From positions 2,976,001 through 3,040,000 of the forward strand of contig JALIRH010000039.1 of the NCBI GenBank assembly GCA_023055505.1: a DNA stretch of 64,000 nt, given 5' to 3'. The translations under genes were made by a program, and so were the position numbers. The stretch is from Callipepla californica brunnescens. Taxonomy: Eukaryota; Chordata; Aves; Galliformes; Odontophoridae. The notes beneath the pieces are model-generated. The model searched no databases and had not been told where the DNA came from. It worked only from the letters and a program-made list of their open reading frames with translations. The first letter of the stretch is position 1. Every line of letters begins with the position of its first letter. This document shows positions 13,738 to 25,259 of the stretch, one piece after another.

Positions 13738-13783
<46 letters not shown>

Positions 13784-16700
13784 GAATATGTATTTAGAAA
13801 CAGAACTGAAGTCAAATATCTTTAATTATCAAGGGAAATACCATCTGTATATGCATCCTGAATGCACTCGAGAGATTTTTAAAGTAGCATTATTTGAAAC
13901 TGATATATGTTCTTAAACAAGTCAAAAGTTGATAATCAAGTTACTGGAAATCAAGTTACTGCAATTTATTTGCAAACTGAGAGAAGAAAATCCCAACTTG
14001 AGCTACAAAAATTTCTTATGAATGGAGGGAGACTTTCTGTCGTGAGTTGGAGCACGGAATTATTTGACTTTCAGAACATGCTGCTTCAGAGAATCATTTC
14101 AGTATCACTTTTGTAGCTTTGCTGAAATTTGAATTTATTTTGAATATATATACGTGTACATATACAGAAACACTTCTTTTTTAATCAGTATTCCAAGAAG
14201 GGTGTTTTTTTTTATACAAATAAATGAAAGATTCATAGAAAATATATGGGAATAGCACCTAGCAAATAAATGTTTCATTGAGAGGCGGACTACTTGTGGA
14301 AAGTGTTCAGAACAAGATTGGCTTAATTTTTTTTTACTTTTTTTTAATATCAGTAGTTTCTTGTACAATCAATAATAGTACAAAGAGTACTATATATATT
14401 ACAAGTTGATACTTGCTGAGCTAAGCAAACGTCTAGGTTATTTTGAGAGTAAGAAGACATTTGTCTCTTAACTCGGGAACAGGCAGCATGAAGAGGAATG
14501 CATATCTGCTGTGCTTATGTTATTTACAGGCCACGCTGTTCAGGGAAAACACTAAAAGCATATTCTCACTGTACTTCCAAGGACCAGGATGCTTCTGAGA
14601 CAAGAAACAGGCACGCTGATAACAGCACCCAGGGTATACCTCGTGGCACCTCTCGCCCAGCAACAAGTTGTGCTGTGCTGCTAATGCCTGACAGTGAGAA
14701 AACACACCAGTTTTTCCCAGCCAGCTCTGAGTCCAACACCTGAAGGACTCCTGACCTCTCCTCCGAGCTCCCCCTCTCCCTCGGAAGCAGCACTCTGCCC
14801 AGCACACCGCCTCCTCTCCCCCGTGCCCTTTTTCTGTGGCTGCACATGGAGGAGAGTGGGGGAGTAGCAGTTTGTGTGCTGTGGGAAGAGCATCTCTCCG
14901 TCTGGAGACAGCTCCCATTGCTGACAAGATGAAACTAGCTGATTTATAAACTCTAGCGAGACAGTTTATCATCATTCCCTGGAATGACAGCGTAGTCAGA
15001 GAGAACAGAGAAAATACATCTAATGACCAGGAGGATGAATAGCAGGACAGTCTTTCAGCTGATTAAAAGAAAAGCCCACGTGCATATTGCGGCTGAAGTT
15101 GTGCCACTTCAGTGTGCAAAACCTCAGTGCATCAATGTCTAGGACAACTCGTTCCCAGAAGCTGAGGGGTGAGATTTGCTGTGGTCAGACATGGTTTGCA
15201 TGGGCATCGGTGCAAGCATTATGTGACAAAACAGAAGGGAAAGAGCCACCTAAATAATACTAGCCTTAGGAAACAGCCGTTAACACAGTTAAATAATGCC
15301 AAATCCCTGGTGACCACATTTACTCTGTTATTAGCTCTGTATCAACGCAGTCACCATGTAAAATATTTCTTTGTGACGCTCGTTCTGCCACCTCCTCTCC
15401 TGTGCAGTCCCAAAGCTCGCTGTCAGCTCACCTTCTAGGAGCCCAGCAGTTCCCTTTTACCACACCGGTTCCAGCAGTGGCTCCAGTTTACTCGAGGAAC
15501 CGTCTGCATCCTGGTGAGCACTCAGCATTAAGCTATTGGATGTGGAAGTACTATTTCTGAATCTGGCACACGTTTCTGGAGTGCAGGCTGAAGTTGACTT
15601 TTTTCTTAAGCATTTTATTTTTCTTTTCTACTCTTGATTCTTTCTCCTTTGGCTTTCAAAAGACAAATTTTTGTCTTCAGTGGAGTTTCATTTTAAGTCT
15701 CTTAACTTGGGGTACTGGCTACAGTATATTCCTGTGGGGTTAGCAAGCATGAGCCACACAGAACTCCTACACAGGAACAGAAAATTTCCATCTACTGCAC
15801 CTCAATATACTGCAAAACAAATACTGCAAATTATTATTCCTAACCCAATGACATAACAAAAACGTGCACCTGAGCAGCTCCCAAAATATCTCCTTATGAA
15901 ACAGATGGACAAAATCAGAGCTAATTATGGAATCTCAAGGAAAAAAGACACAGATGTGAACACGAGATTAACCAGAAAGAACTAAAAACAACAACAACAA
16001 GGGTTTCTATTTGATGGGCAGAAACTCAAAACTCCCAGCTGAAAGGACAGTAACATGTTTAGCTCATTCCATTCACTGCTCCATGCTATCTAGACTTAAA
16101 TTTACTCCATTTGTCTGGCTCAGAAACAGAGAAAATCCAAGACAGTGGAAGCAGTTCTAACATCCTGAGGTCTCTGCATTATTGAAAAGCTTTTGGCACC
16201 ATCTCCCTTGGAATCAGGTCCTAAAACCAGTAAGAAGAGGTAGTTCCTATCAAAGGTCCCAGCTCCTGCAGAATTATTAATTCCATAAGCTACCTTGACA
16301 ATAGCACTTGCCAGAATAAATTCCACACCCCCAAACACCAGGTTTACCGTAAAGTTTGTCCCCTATTTCCCTGTTAAAACAGAGTAACGTTCAAGCAGGT
16401 GGCACATCAATCATAACCACTCCCATTCCACTGGCTCACAGAATGCAGAGCGAGTTAAATACCAATGTAAAGCAGAACAAATGGCAGCAATCATGTCTGC
16501 TTGTGAAGGTTTTATCTGCTGGACAGCTATGTGTTTGTCATCACTGACTCCAGCAGGACAGGAGGAGAGGTATAACTCGATTTTATCTTATTTGAAAACA
16601 ATGTAAAGTTTCTAGATGTAAATACCAAAACGATGACAATCAGCACTTTTTATTCAGTGTACATGGTCACACAAACAACTCAGCCATCACAGTAAGCTTT

Positions 16701-19700
16701 ACATCAAAGTGAAAATAAGAAATAAACTTACCTAAGGCAGGATAGCCTAGATAAAATCTATCTGCTCCCAGCCATCCAAGAAATAAGGACAGAGCCACTG
16801 CCACTTTGTAAGAGTATCCATTACTGCCAAAAGAAACAAGCAATGTAGACTGCAAAATATATTCACTATTTTTTATAATTAATGTATGACTCATTTGCTG
16901 CTTCAGTTAAAAAAAGAAAAAAATCAAGTCAGATTTGTTATTATCTTCAATTGACAGAGACAGAATTGATGTTAAGCTTTCAAACTTCATAGGCACCCTC
17001 CATGAAGCAACCCCGGCTTTCCCAACTCTAGAACACTCCTGTGGAATACTGGTTCTTACGCTGCAACTTAATCATCACTTCTTGACAAGAAAGACATAAT
17101 TCAGTTGCTGATACACTCCCAGTTTTACAGAGCATTTTCTAACGGGTCAGCCCTATTGAGACAACACCGGAAAGCTAAGAGGTGTACACACACTGTCTGC
17201 AGGCATTAGCCTCACATCCAGCCAAATAGAGAGCAACAGGGTAGACAGGTGAGATGTCAGCGGAGACAGTAATTGCAATGAGATCTGAAGGAGAAATGAA
17301 CCATGGCCACTGGCTGAAGAAGCTGCAGGAAGGATTCAGCAAAGAGAAGTCGTGTAGCTCCCCGCGTACCGCACACTAAGGGCAGGAAACGGCACGTGCT
17401 CTTACAAATGGAAAGAACTGCGAGCTGTACAAGGATGTCAGCAGCACACAGACACCTTCAAGTTCTGCATCCCGTGGCCACTCACACCAAACACACAGAT
17501 ACAACAGGCTTCCCGAGAGCTACACTAATTGGCAGCGTTCATGCCAACAGCTGGAGTGATGCGGCCACCGAACCATTTGCAACGCTCGGTGTCTGCTGAT
17601 GTGAACTTTATGCTAATAGGCAAGCTAGGAACGTACAGCTATCAGGACTGAAACCACCCTTTGCTGCACTGGCAAAAAGCTACCCTCTGAAAAGAGCAGA
17701 AAACCCAAATGCAATTAGAACTTTAAAGAATTCAACAATTTACTGTTCTGATACGTGCATTAATCTGTGCCAGCAATTACTTAATAAGCCCAAATTAAAC
17801 TTGTGGTTGACAGTTGAATAAAACATTAGAGTTTCACAAAAGGCAGTAGCTGAGATAGGTCCAAGCACCTTTATTAAGCACTTTCAATGCCAAATAAAGA
17901 TCTACATTTTTGCTTATTATCTAGATTCACTGACTTTAAAACTTAATGGCAACATTAAGTGATTAAACGATGACTCTTACCTCAATATTTGTTATTTAGT
18001 GCTTACTAGCAACGCAGGACATACTGGGCATTTCTGGAACCTAATGTAATGTAAGGGGCCGTCTTCAGAACTGCCTTGTTTTCACTGTAAAGAACACTGA
18101 TTGTTCTATTTAAAAGTCGAGGTAAAAGATTGGAAAATGTTTATCAACTGAGATCTATCAGGAAGTCATCCAAGGACACCAATACACAGAACTCTTCCAT
18201 AAATGCGGAAACTCAGTTTTAGATGTTTCAGAAACAGTAATGAAGCAAAAACTTTAAAGCATCTCAGTGCAGAGCTGTTGCTAAAAGGAGAACAATCTGC
18301 ACCTCAACAAGGGCAGAAGAAATCTAGCACGAAGTGGAAGCACGTAAACGTTGTAACAAAGCTGCATCCACTCTTGTATTTCCTTTCCTATTCATTCTTA
18401 CAGATAAAAATATGCGCTGAAGACTAATCCAGCAGGTTGGAAAATAAAACTTCACATTAATCTCAAGCAATTTCTACAGTTGGGTGAAAACACAATTCCC
18501 CTTCGGTTGCTTTTCTGATTTGTCTCTCTTATGGGCCCATTCAGTCCTTCTCTGTATGTTCCTCCCAGTTTCCACGTATAAACTTTTCTTCCTGCTCTCC
18601 TTAGCAGTTGATGCTATGCATGGTGCTGCTATATGTGACTTTCTGTGCTCTTTCAGCACCTCCTAGCACTGCTGGAGGACCTGCCCACGCTGAACTTCAC
18701 AGCTTGCACAGCATACTGTTTGAAGGGATTCTTGCTTGGAATGATAAGCCAAATCATATCAGTCGTAGCTCCCAGTCCTTTGCTGTAGCAACACGGTTAG
18801 TAATTACAAGCTTTCCCATGAACAAATACTAGGAGGAGCTGAATTTAAACACATCCCCTTGAAACAGACTCACGGTCTTGCTCTAAAAGAACAGGATCCC
18901 AGAACTGTAATCTAGACTGCTGCTAAATTAGGGTTCTGGCTAAGGACAGCATGCTGATCTGCCCCTTCCAAAAGCCAGGGACAGAAATTAACCTGCTGTC
19001 CCCACACGAGGACAATCCTGCTGTAGGAAGATGCCTTCTCAAACCAATTTTCTGGTTAAATGATGTGCAGTTATTCCTGCCAGAAAACAGCTAGTTTTCA
19101 TCAAATCTCAGATAAGATGCTGGAAAATCTCCAGAAAGCAGCAGAAAGTGCAAGCATGTTGTTGTAATATCAAGCTGGAGAATCCTGCTTAAAATAATGT
19201 TTCTAACACTTAGGTAAAAATACCCTATAAAAGGCTGATATCATGAAAAATAATTACAATTTTTAAACAAAAATACGTATGAAGGATGGTCATATTAATA
19301 TTGCTGCTGTTTTCACCTGGCTTTGGGGCTTCACCAACAGCATGCATATATAACTCTCCCAACATTTACAGCTGCATTTCTTAGAGGTTCCAGCAAGCCC
19401 ACAAAGGATCCTCTCACACCTCTATACAATCATAGGACTGGAAAAGCCACAACTAGCTGTTTTTGTAGTCTGACCACTGATTATTTTATTACAAATAACA
19501 GTCACTGTAAAGTGACAACCATCAGAAGAACAACATTTTTCCTGCCTCCGTAGATTTGCTTTAAAAAAAAAAAAATCAATTTTATTAAACTAGTGTAGTT
19601 CATCTTATTCTCAGTCCCCATCACAGATGGGACTGAAACACAATTGCTTCTGGACAAAAACACGACTGAAATCTATTCTGCTTGCATTTAAATTTGATTA

Positions 19701-22700
19701 GATTTAATAATATGCTTTCCACAATTTGCTGAGCTCTGACTGTTGAGAAGACTCTATAAAGAGAAAATATTTATGAAGCTAAGAGGCAGAGCTGTACTTC
19801 TGAGTGAGACAAATTATTGAGCAGTACCACACCAGAGTTATTTGCTCTCTAGAGCGATGCCATGGTTAGCCCTAACTCTGTGAATACACAGCAAACTGGA
19901 GCTGTAACTTCCAGAAATTCCAGAGTTGGACGAAAGAATAAGATTCCAGTGTGAATCCAACAAAAAAGATTAACAAATGGTGCTGACAGGTATTTGCTGA
20001 TCATTAGCACTGGCCAGTTGGAACATTTATTGGTGTCCAGAGCTTTCTATTGCTCACAGTTTCAAAAAAAACAAAACAAAACAGGTCCACTATTTTCAAG
20101 TTTCAGAAGCAGGCTCTTAAAAAACTTGCAAGACTTGGTTAAATACAAAGGTTATTCGAAATTAGAGAGCAATTCCTCACTGAAGAAAGACCAAAGCTCC
20201 TCCAATATTCAGAATACAACTTAAGCTGCAGCTACAGGCACACTCCAAACCACCATGAACTGGCTGCTAAGCAGTGCAGCACGTTCCAGCCCTCCTTCAT
20301 CCACTCTCTCTTACCTTGAGTTGCCCTCATCTCAGCTGCTTGCTGGCACAAGCACTCCAAGTGACTGCACTGTGACTCAGACTGGGGAACCGATCCACAC
20401 TAGTTCAAACACAGATCACTTCCCTGATTGAGTATACAGTGGAGTACGTCAGGGAAAGGGATGGAGGGGAGTCCCCAGATAGCTCCTTTCAGCAGCTGTG
20501 CTGATTTTAAGCATATGTGAAACGTGGCCTTAGAATCTGTAGCAATCCTTTGCCAAAGTACTAAGGTAGAGCAAAGACACAAAGATAAACAAACAAAAAG
20601 CGTCCAACACAAAGACAGATTTACTTATAAACACACATGTTGTATCCTTTTATTACTTATGATGTTTATTTGAAGATGAAGTACTGGGCAACACATGTAG
20701 AGTATTCTATATTCTTCCCACTGTCCAGGCATTGCACTGTTTCAGAAAAATTTCAGTGTAAAACAGACAAAATATTACAAAAAGGGACGGCGTACTTACA
20801 CATTACGACATTCAATAGGCTTGTAAAATCCAACTTCCTGTCCAGTAAAGACTTTTTCTACGCCAAGGTAATCTCTGCAAGTAATATTTGGTGCTGGCAG
20901 GCACTGAACTGAAGAGAAAAAGAAATATTTTGAGATTAAGCAGTAACTGACTGGGTATTGTGATATTTTTCTGGCAGGACACAAACTGACACTGTACAAC
21001 AGACTTGATACAGAGCACACACAGGCATGTTACATATATATATTTTTTAAGTGAGACCTATGACTAACTTGTCGTTTTGCACAACAGAAAATACAGAAAC
21101 CTAATTGCTGCCCTAATTCTGTTGCTGTTTCTATTTTTGCTCCATTAGAAGACAATGGGAGATCTAAAAGAGAAAAGGAATCATGAGAACAGTCAAATAT
21201 TGGAACAAGCTGCTCAGAAAGATGGTGCAATCACCATCCTTAGAGGTTTTCAAGATCTGAGGGGACAAAGCCCTCAGCATCCTTCTCTGAATTCACTGCC
21301 AATGCCGCTTTGAGCTGGAGGTGGGACTGTATGACTTCCTGAGGTCTCTTTCAACCCAAATTGTTCCATTATTCTAAGCCGAGGCTCGACTTACAAAAGA
21401 GCCAAAGTGGAAGTCACAGCAGAAAGTGACATCTGCTAAAAGTCTGCAATTACCAGAATATCTGACGCTCTTCAGTGTTTTAGTGAGTTGTTTTAAAGGA
21501 AAAAATTCCAGCCCTTTACCCGCTTTCCATCAGCTTTCAATACTTGCAAGTCCTGCTGATTAGCTGCAACACAACTGCTAGCCAGGTTCAACATTTCTTT
21601 CCTGATTTGCCAATAAAGGCAAGAAGACAAGGATTTAGTTGTGTTTTTTTTAAATTATTATTATTTTTATTTTTTAATATCTACTCATATTTCATTCCAA
21701 AAACAAAATTCAGTTTGGATGCTTTGAATTAAACCCCTACTGGTTTGGATGATGAAACCCAGAACTGTTTATAGACTGCAGCAGTGCTTCAAAGATGAGC
21801 TACAGGACCAACTTTTTATTACTTAGATAATACTGTAAGAGGAAGTGACTGAGATACTATGAGGACAACCAAGCCTGCTGTATCTGTAAAAATTCTATAC
21901 AGATATAGAAAAGAACATGTTAATTAATGTTGCAACTTTCCCCACTCTGAAGAAAACATATGGTGTATTAAATGCAGTACTATGGTAATTAGACACAACG
22001 ACCAATCTGATCGAACTGCAGAACATTCAGCTCACTGAGTGGCTGTTCATCATCAGGAACACATATGAAATAAACCAAGGGACCAATTTGAGCATGTTTC
22101 TGTTGTACGCCAAAGAACATCAAAATAAATGTAACTGCTTTCAAAACAGCCTCATGGCATCAAAAAATCTTGATGATGGAGGGCACCATCTTTCCTTACA
22201 AGAAATTTTGAAGATTTTGAGGCAGTTCTGTCAGTTCTTCCACAAAGCGTGTGCAAAACAGAGTATGACAGGGATGGTTTGTTCTAAGTACAGGAGTGGA
22301 GAATAGGGCCTGGAGGATATAACATCCTTTGAAGATATTTAGCAGGAACCTCTCTTACAAACGCCCCAATCAGTGTATTTGTTTCAGTAAATGTGTACAA
22401 ACGTGTAGGCTTTCATATTAATGACACTACTAATGCCATGTTTTAGAAGCTTACGTAGCAGGCACACAAATGCATGAACTGAGTACTTCTTCAGAAAATG
22501 CAATTACTGTCAATACACGTTAGAAATCCTTACCATATGCTGTGTGATTTGTGCAGTTCATTGGTTCCTGCGTGCTATTGTCTATTTTAGGCTCATCACA
22601 CATATATGTTCAGGCAGTTGAGGAAAACATTTTTCATATCAAACACTCCAACAGGTTCAACACTCGTTTATTCCTCCCTCTTTCACCCCAGAGGATTTAA

Positions 22701-23343
22701 GAAGCACCTTGATGCCAGCTTCCCTTCCTCCCCATCCCCCCCCAATAGGAACAGCACACCGCCACGCTGCAAATCTGCTAATCCAATTTAATACACCGCT
22801 ATATTGCATAAGCTGCGCATTAATTAGTCAGTGCGACCTGAGGGAACCACAGCATTTATCTGCCACAGCCTCTGCGTCGGGGCAGCACCCCAACCTCACT
22901 TCTCGCCTTGTTTCAGCACGCAGCAGCTTCAAACCGAGGCACTGGGCCGAGCGTCCTGTCAATAAAAATAAGGGGGGAGGGGAAGGAGGTGAATGACACG
23001 GTCCCTCACCCCATAGGATTCGCTCGCAACCCTGCTCGTGGCCATACACCAGCCGCAGCCCCAGATAAAAGCGTGGCACCGTGGCTCCCTCCCACCCCTT
23101 CCTCGGGAGCTCCGGCCCCGGGCTGCCTGTGACCCCGCTCCTGTCCGCCCCTCACCCCGGGCAGCCCCGGCCCATCGCTCCAGCACCGTGCTCAGGATAT
23201 TGCCCCAGCCGCAGCTCCTCGCATTTGGGCGGCGGCTCCGGGCTCGCCGCTCCATCCACGGCTGCGAAGCACAGGAGAAGCAGGCACAGGGCCTCCAGCT
23301 CGCGTCCCCGCCGCCCCGGGCCGGCCGGCAGCCGGGCGGCCAT
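12295..23343 (-). CDS. TM2D1: TM2 domain-containing protein 1 (six exons, complete coding region)
   Basis: Spliced coding segments on the minus strand are 23201-23343, 22534-22607, 20800-20908, 16732-16823, 13576-13649 and 12295-12405. They join in frame to 603 nt, giving 200 residues plus TAA. Residues 1-33 form a signal peptide with a Leu-rich core near 17-27. Residues 40-109 are a Cys-rich extracellular part with sequons at N58, N65, N68 and N80. Residues about 113-163 form the TM2 domain: a hydrophobic helix, the ADRF turn (Asp130-Arg131-Phe132), then a second helix. The tail ends TYP. The human protein is slightly longer (about 207 residues) and differs mainly in the signal peptide. TM2D1 was described as a beta-amyloid-binding protein; TM2D proteins are related to fly almondex/amaretto/biscotti, which are linked to Notch signalling. 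The start codon is in good context (ATCATGG). The gene is divergent from PATJ. Confidence 0.96.
12406..13575 (-). other. TM2D1 intron 5
   Basis: A 1.2 kb intron with GTAAGT and CTCTTGTAG ends. Nothing notable was seen inside. Confidence 0.75.
13576..13649 (-). CDS. TM2D1: TM2D1 coding exon 5, second TM helix
   Basis: A 74-nt exon encoding residues 140-164: LLKFCTVGFCGIGSLIDF then ILISMQ, the second membrane helix, nearly identical to the human sequence. The acceptor is CTTTTTTAG and the donor is CAG/GTAAGT. Confidence 0.95.
13650..16731 (-). other. TM2D1 intron 4
   Basis: About 3.1 kb with GTAAGT and TTTTTTAG ends. It holds the TA microsatellite next to its 3' splice site. Frames of up to about 150 codons around 14.5 to 14.98 kb overlap on both strands and carry no recognisable domain. 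Confidence 0.75.
13740..13782. repeat. (TA)n microsatellite
   Basis: About 21 uninterrupted TA units. The tract sits about 90 to 130 bases upstream of the TM2D1 exon 5 acceptor (minus-strand sense). Pure tracts of this length are usually length-polymorphic. Confidence 0.97.
16732..16823 (-). CDS. TM2D1: TM2D1 coding exon 4, first TM helix and DRF motif
   Basis: A 92-nt exon encoding residues 109-140: NGYSYKVAVA, the hydrophobic LSLFLGWLG and the signature ADRFYLGYPALG. The DRF tripeptide between the two membrane segments defines the TM2 family. The acceptor is TTTGGCAG and the donor is GTAAGT. Confidence 0.96.
16824..20799 (-). other. TM2D1 intron 3
   Basis: About 4 kb between good splice sites (GTAAGT and TTTTGGCAG). 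It has short A tracts near 19,561 and scattered AT-rich DNA. A short stretch near 19,430-19,460 faintly resembles an eroded CR1 end but is too weak to call. Nothing else was recognised. Confidence 0.75.
20800..20908 (-). CDS. TM2D1: TM2D1 coding exon 3
   Basis: A 109-nt exon encoding residues 73-108 and part of codon 109: VQCLPAPNITC then EVGFYKPIECRN, the most conserved extracellular block of the family. The acceptor follows a CT-rich tract (TTTCTCTTCAG) and the donor is GTAAGT. Confidence 0.95.
20909..22533 (-). other. TM2D1 intron 2
   Basis: GTAAGG...CAG intron of 1.6 kb. It contains a CR1 3' fragment (listed separately) and a T-rich stretch near 21.64 to 21.68 kb. No other feature was seen. 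Confidence 0.8.
21195..21378 (+). mobile_element. CR1 LINE 3' fragment, plus orientation
   Basis: The run resembles the bird CR1 3' end: TTGGAACAAGCTGCTCAG, then ATGGTGCAATCACCATCC, a variable middle, then GAGGTCTCTTTCAACCC and a degenerate TCCATTATTCT tail. Substitutions relative to younger CR1 copies suggest an old insertion. It lies in TM2D1 intron 2, antisense to the gene. The 5' end is truncated, as usual for CR1. Confidence 0.8.
22534..22607 (-). CDS. TM2D1: TM2D1 coding exon 2
   Basis: A 74-nt exon encoding residues 48-72 (QYMCDEP through NHTAY) with three overlapping or nearby N-glycosylation sequons. The 3' splice site is the AC of a U12-type intron and the 5' splice site is a normal GTAAGG. 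Like its human counterpart it holds two of the extracellular cysteines. Confidence 0.9.
22608..23200 (-). other. TM2D1: AT-AC, U12-type intron of TM2D1
   Basis: On the minus strand this intron begins ATATCCTGA, matching the U12 5' splice-site consensus ATATCCT over its first seven bases. It ends in GAAC, so its terminal dinucleotides are AT and AC. TTTTCCTCAAC at 22617-22627, close to the U12 branch consensus TTTTCCTTAAC, places the branch adenosine about 10 bases from the 3' splice site, inside the usual U12 range. No AG acceptor in this interval rejoins the conserved reading frame. Cutting at AT and AC gives CA plus ATATATGTGT, read as Gln-Tyr-Met-Cys, which aligns with human Gln-Tyr-Ile-Cys. 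Confidence 0.88.
23201..23343 (-). CDS. TM2D1: TM2D1 coding exon 1
   Basis: Encodes residues 1-47 and two bases of codon 48: the signal peptide and the start of the Cys-rich region (KCEELRLG). The exon ends in CA just before ATATCCTGA. A GT donor further on would add residues (PEHG) that do not fit the family. Cutting before ATATCC instead restores the conserved GQYxC join with exon 2. Confidence 0.9.
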
Positions 23344-23551
23344 GATGGAAGGAGCGGCGGCGGTCAGCTGACCCGCGGGGAGGAGCGGGTGCCTTCGGGG
23401 GCGGAGCGGGGTGCTGAGGTCGGGTCTCGGGTTGCCGAAGGGGCTTCTTTTGCGTTTTGTTTTAATTTACGTCGTTTGAGCGGTGGGCCTCAGCAAACAT
23501 GGCTCCTGAGGCGCTTCAGCTCGGCGCTGAGAAAAGAGCGTGCCCGTCTTA

Positions 23552-23647
23552 AAGATGGCGCCGGCACAGCCCGTTTCAGCGGGCTCGTTCCCTAAGCAAA
23601 GGTGGCGGCGCCCGCTTCAGGCGCCCGCCCGCACTCAAGATGGCGGC
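23552..23647 (+). promoter_or_regulatory. Two YY1-type motifs, AAGATGGCGCC and AAGATGGCGGC
   Basis: AAGATGGCGCC lies at 23552-23562 and AAGATGGCGGC at 23637-23647, both in plus orientation. The second is the full YY1 consensus. At promoters this long-form motif is usually found just downstream of a start site in the sense direction. That hints at a rightward transcript starting near 23.5 to 23.6 kb, or at YY1 control of the divergent TM2D1 promoter. Confidence 0.55.
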
Positions 23648-23720
23648 GTCGAGGAGCCCTCCCCTGAGCGTCCCGCGCGTTGCCCTCAGCGCTCTGGGCT
23701 CCTCTGGAAGGTTGTGAGAA

Positions 23721-25250
23721 ACAGTTTCCAGCGTCTGTAGGTGTATAGCAGGAGGCCTGTGCCCGCTCTATGCTGCCAGGGCGGTCCTCTGAAGGAAACA
23801 GTTTGAAATCGTTGTTTTGTCTTCACATAAAACTGGTTCTCTGCTGCTAAAAGTGCTCTCATTTTAGTATCAAGTACCGGGAGCAGTCAGGCTTTGCCTT
23901 CAGCGTGTGCTTTTTGTGGTGAAGACAAACCTTTCCCTTTTCTCGCTGTTTTAAGGCCAGTTCTGATTTTTTTTTTTTTCAGCGTTTTTGAGAATCCCAG
24001 TTTTCAACCGTGAGCTTCAGGGGACCCTGGGCTGTTTGCATGGGGTGAAGGGACACTCATGTCCCAGATGTGCCCAGGACAGGCAGCATTGCTGACACAG
24101 GTTTCCATCTGCTCTAGAAGCATTTCCTGGAAAACATGGGGACTGAGACAGTCTCATTAAGGTTGGGAAAGACCTCTGGGATCTCCAACCCACCCCCATC
24201 ATGCCCTTGTCCCCCACTGCCACAGCCTCACGCATCAGGAACATCTCCAGGGACGGTGACCCCACCACTCCCTGAGCAGTCCATGACAGTGCACTTCCCT
24301 CTGAGAGTCTTCTGAAGCCCTTCTGAAAGCCTTTTGTTTTCAAGGGGTGCTTATTTTCCTGAATGAATGGTGAATACTACATATATAAGCCTGTACCTAC
24401 AGTGTTACAGTTCCAGAATTGGTAAAAACGTGGCGTCAAAATATATGTGGATGTCTGACAAAGATCTCACTGATGTGAAACAGCGCTAACAGATTCTGGT
24501 ATAGTAAATTCGCAGTGCAGAGTTCAGCAGATAAACTATGCAAATGAAAACTGATATTCCCTTCAGCAAATGGGAAAGAAAGGCCACGGTCGCAGTGCAC
24601 TCTGCGATGAACTCAGCCCTCCAGATCGAGACTGGGGTGCTCCGATGGGAAAAGTGCTGCGCTTCTGTGTCTGCGCTGTAACTCGAGGATGGATAAATAC
24701 ACAGCTCACTGCTCATCACTGTCAGGAACGTTGTCACTTCTCAGAAGCGGCGTGTTAATTGAAGTTGAGAGTGCGGGCTGGGAAGTCAGGCATCGAGTAG
24801 CTGAATGTTTTGGTTCTTTTTAAAGGGAGGATGAAGTGGTGTGTTCCTAGAGTGCTGCATGCTTTAGTGTAACTGCTATTGCATTGAGTAGAAAACAAAT
24901 CAGGGGTGGGGAGAGCGTTAAGAATTATGTTCTTAGGAGTTGAAATGCAGTATGGAAGGTTTGGAAATGCTTACCCGATGCAACTGGCAGGGCTGTGCGA
25001 GTGCTGGATGTGAGCTAGGGAAACTGGGTAGCAGAATGAAAAGTGCTTTTGCGATGTTTCATTTGATATTTTCCGTGTGCGTGTATATGCGTTATGAGAG
25101 CGGACATATCCGTAGGAAAGGCGTTCCAGGTGCTCAGCTCCGTCCTGGCCCCGCTCTTCCTAGGGCTTTTCCTATTTCCTTCACCGAGAGGGTCCGTGCT
25201 GCAGAGCACGAGCTCAGCTCGTGTCATCCCTGCAGGCTTTAGGGGCTCGG
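23721..25250. other. Spacer between the TM2D1 and PATJ promoters
   Basis: About 1.5 kb of lower-GC DNA separating the two CpG-rich cores. Besides the CR1 fragment I see no exon or protein-coding signal. Any upstream PATJ leader exon, if present, cannot be recognised from sequence alone. Confidence 0.5.
24157..24332 (-). mobile_element. CR1 LINE 3' fragment, minus orientation
   Basis: AGGTTGGGAAAGACCTCTGG, then TCCAACCCACCCCCATCATG, then CATCTCCAGGGACGGTGACC and CCACCACTCCCTGAGCAG, is the reverse complement of the bird CR1 3' region in its usual order. It is moderately diverged and 5' truncated, and lies between the two GC-rich promoter cores. Confidence 0.88.
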
Positions 25251-25259
25251 AGCTTCTCA

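Larger units (their letters stand above)
22900..23720. promoter_or_regulatory. CpG-rich promoter region of TM2D1
   Basis: GC and CpG content rise sharply here compared with the flanking AT-rich DNA, and the region covers TM2D1 exon 1 and its upstream side. CpG-island promoters without a TATA box are typical of housekeeping genes such as TM2D1. On the far side from the ATG are two AAGATGGCG motifs and several GCGCCCGCC-like GC boxes. Borders are estimated by eye. Confidence 0.75.

Noticed and set aside
19420..19470. Possible CR1 end (ATCATAGGACTGGAAAAGCC)
   Set aside because: Only a few words match the CR1 tail and the following sequence does not continue in CR1 order.
23159..23188. GT donor at CACG/GTGCTG as the end of TM2D1 exon 1
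   Set aside because: It would insert residues absent from the family and leaves no AG acceptor that restores the conserved Tyr-x-Cys frame. The AT-AC solution fits all positions.
23038..23595. 185-codon plus-strand open frame over the TM2D1 first exon
   Set aside because: It is antisense to a well-supported exon, in GC-rich DNA with few stops. The composition is Arg/Pro/Ala-rich with no domain.
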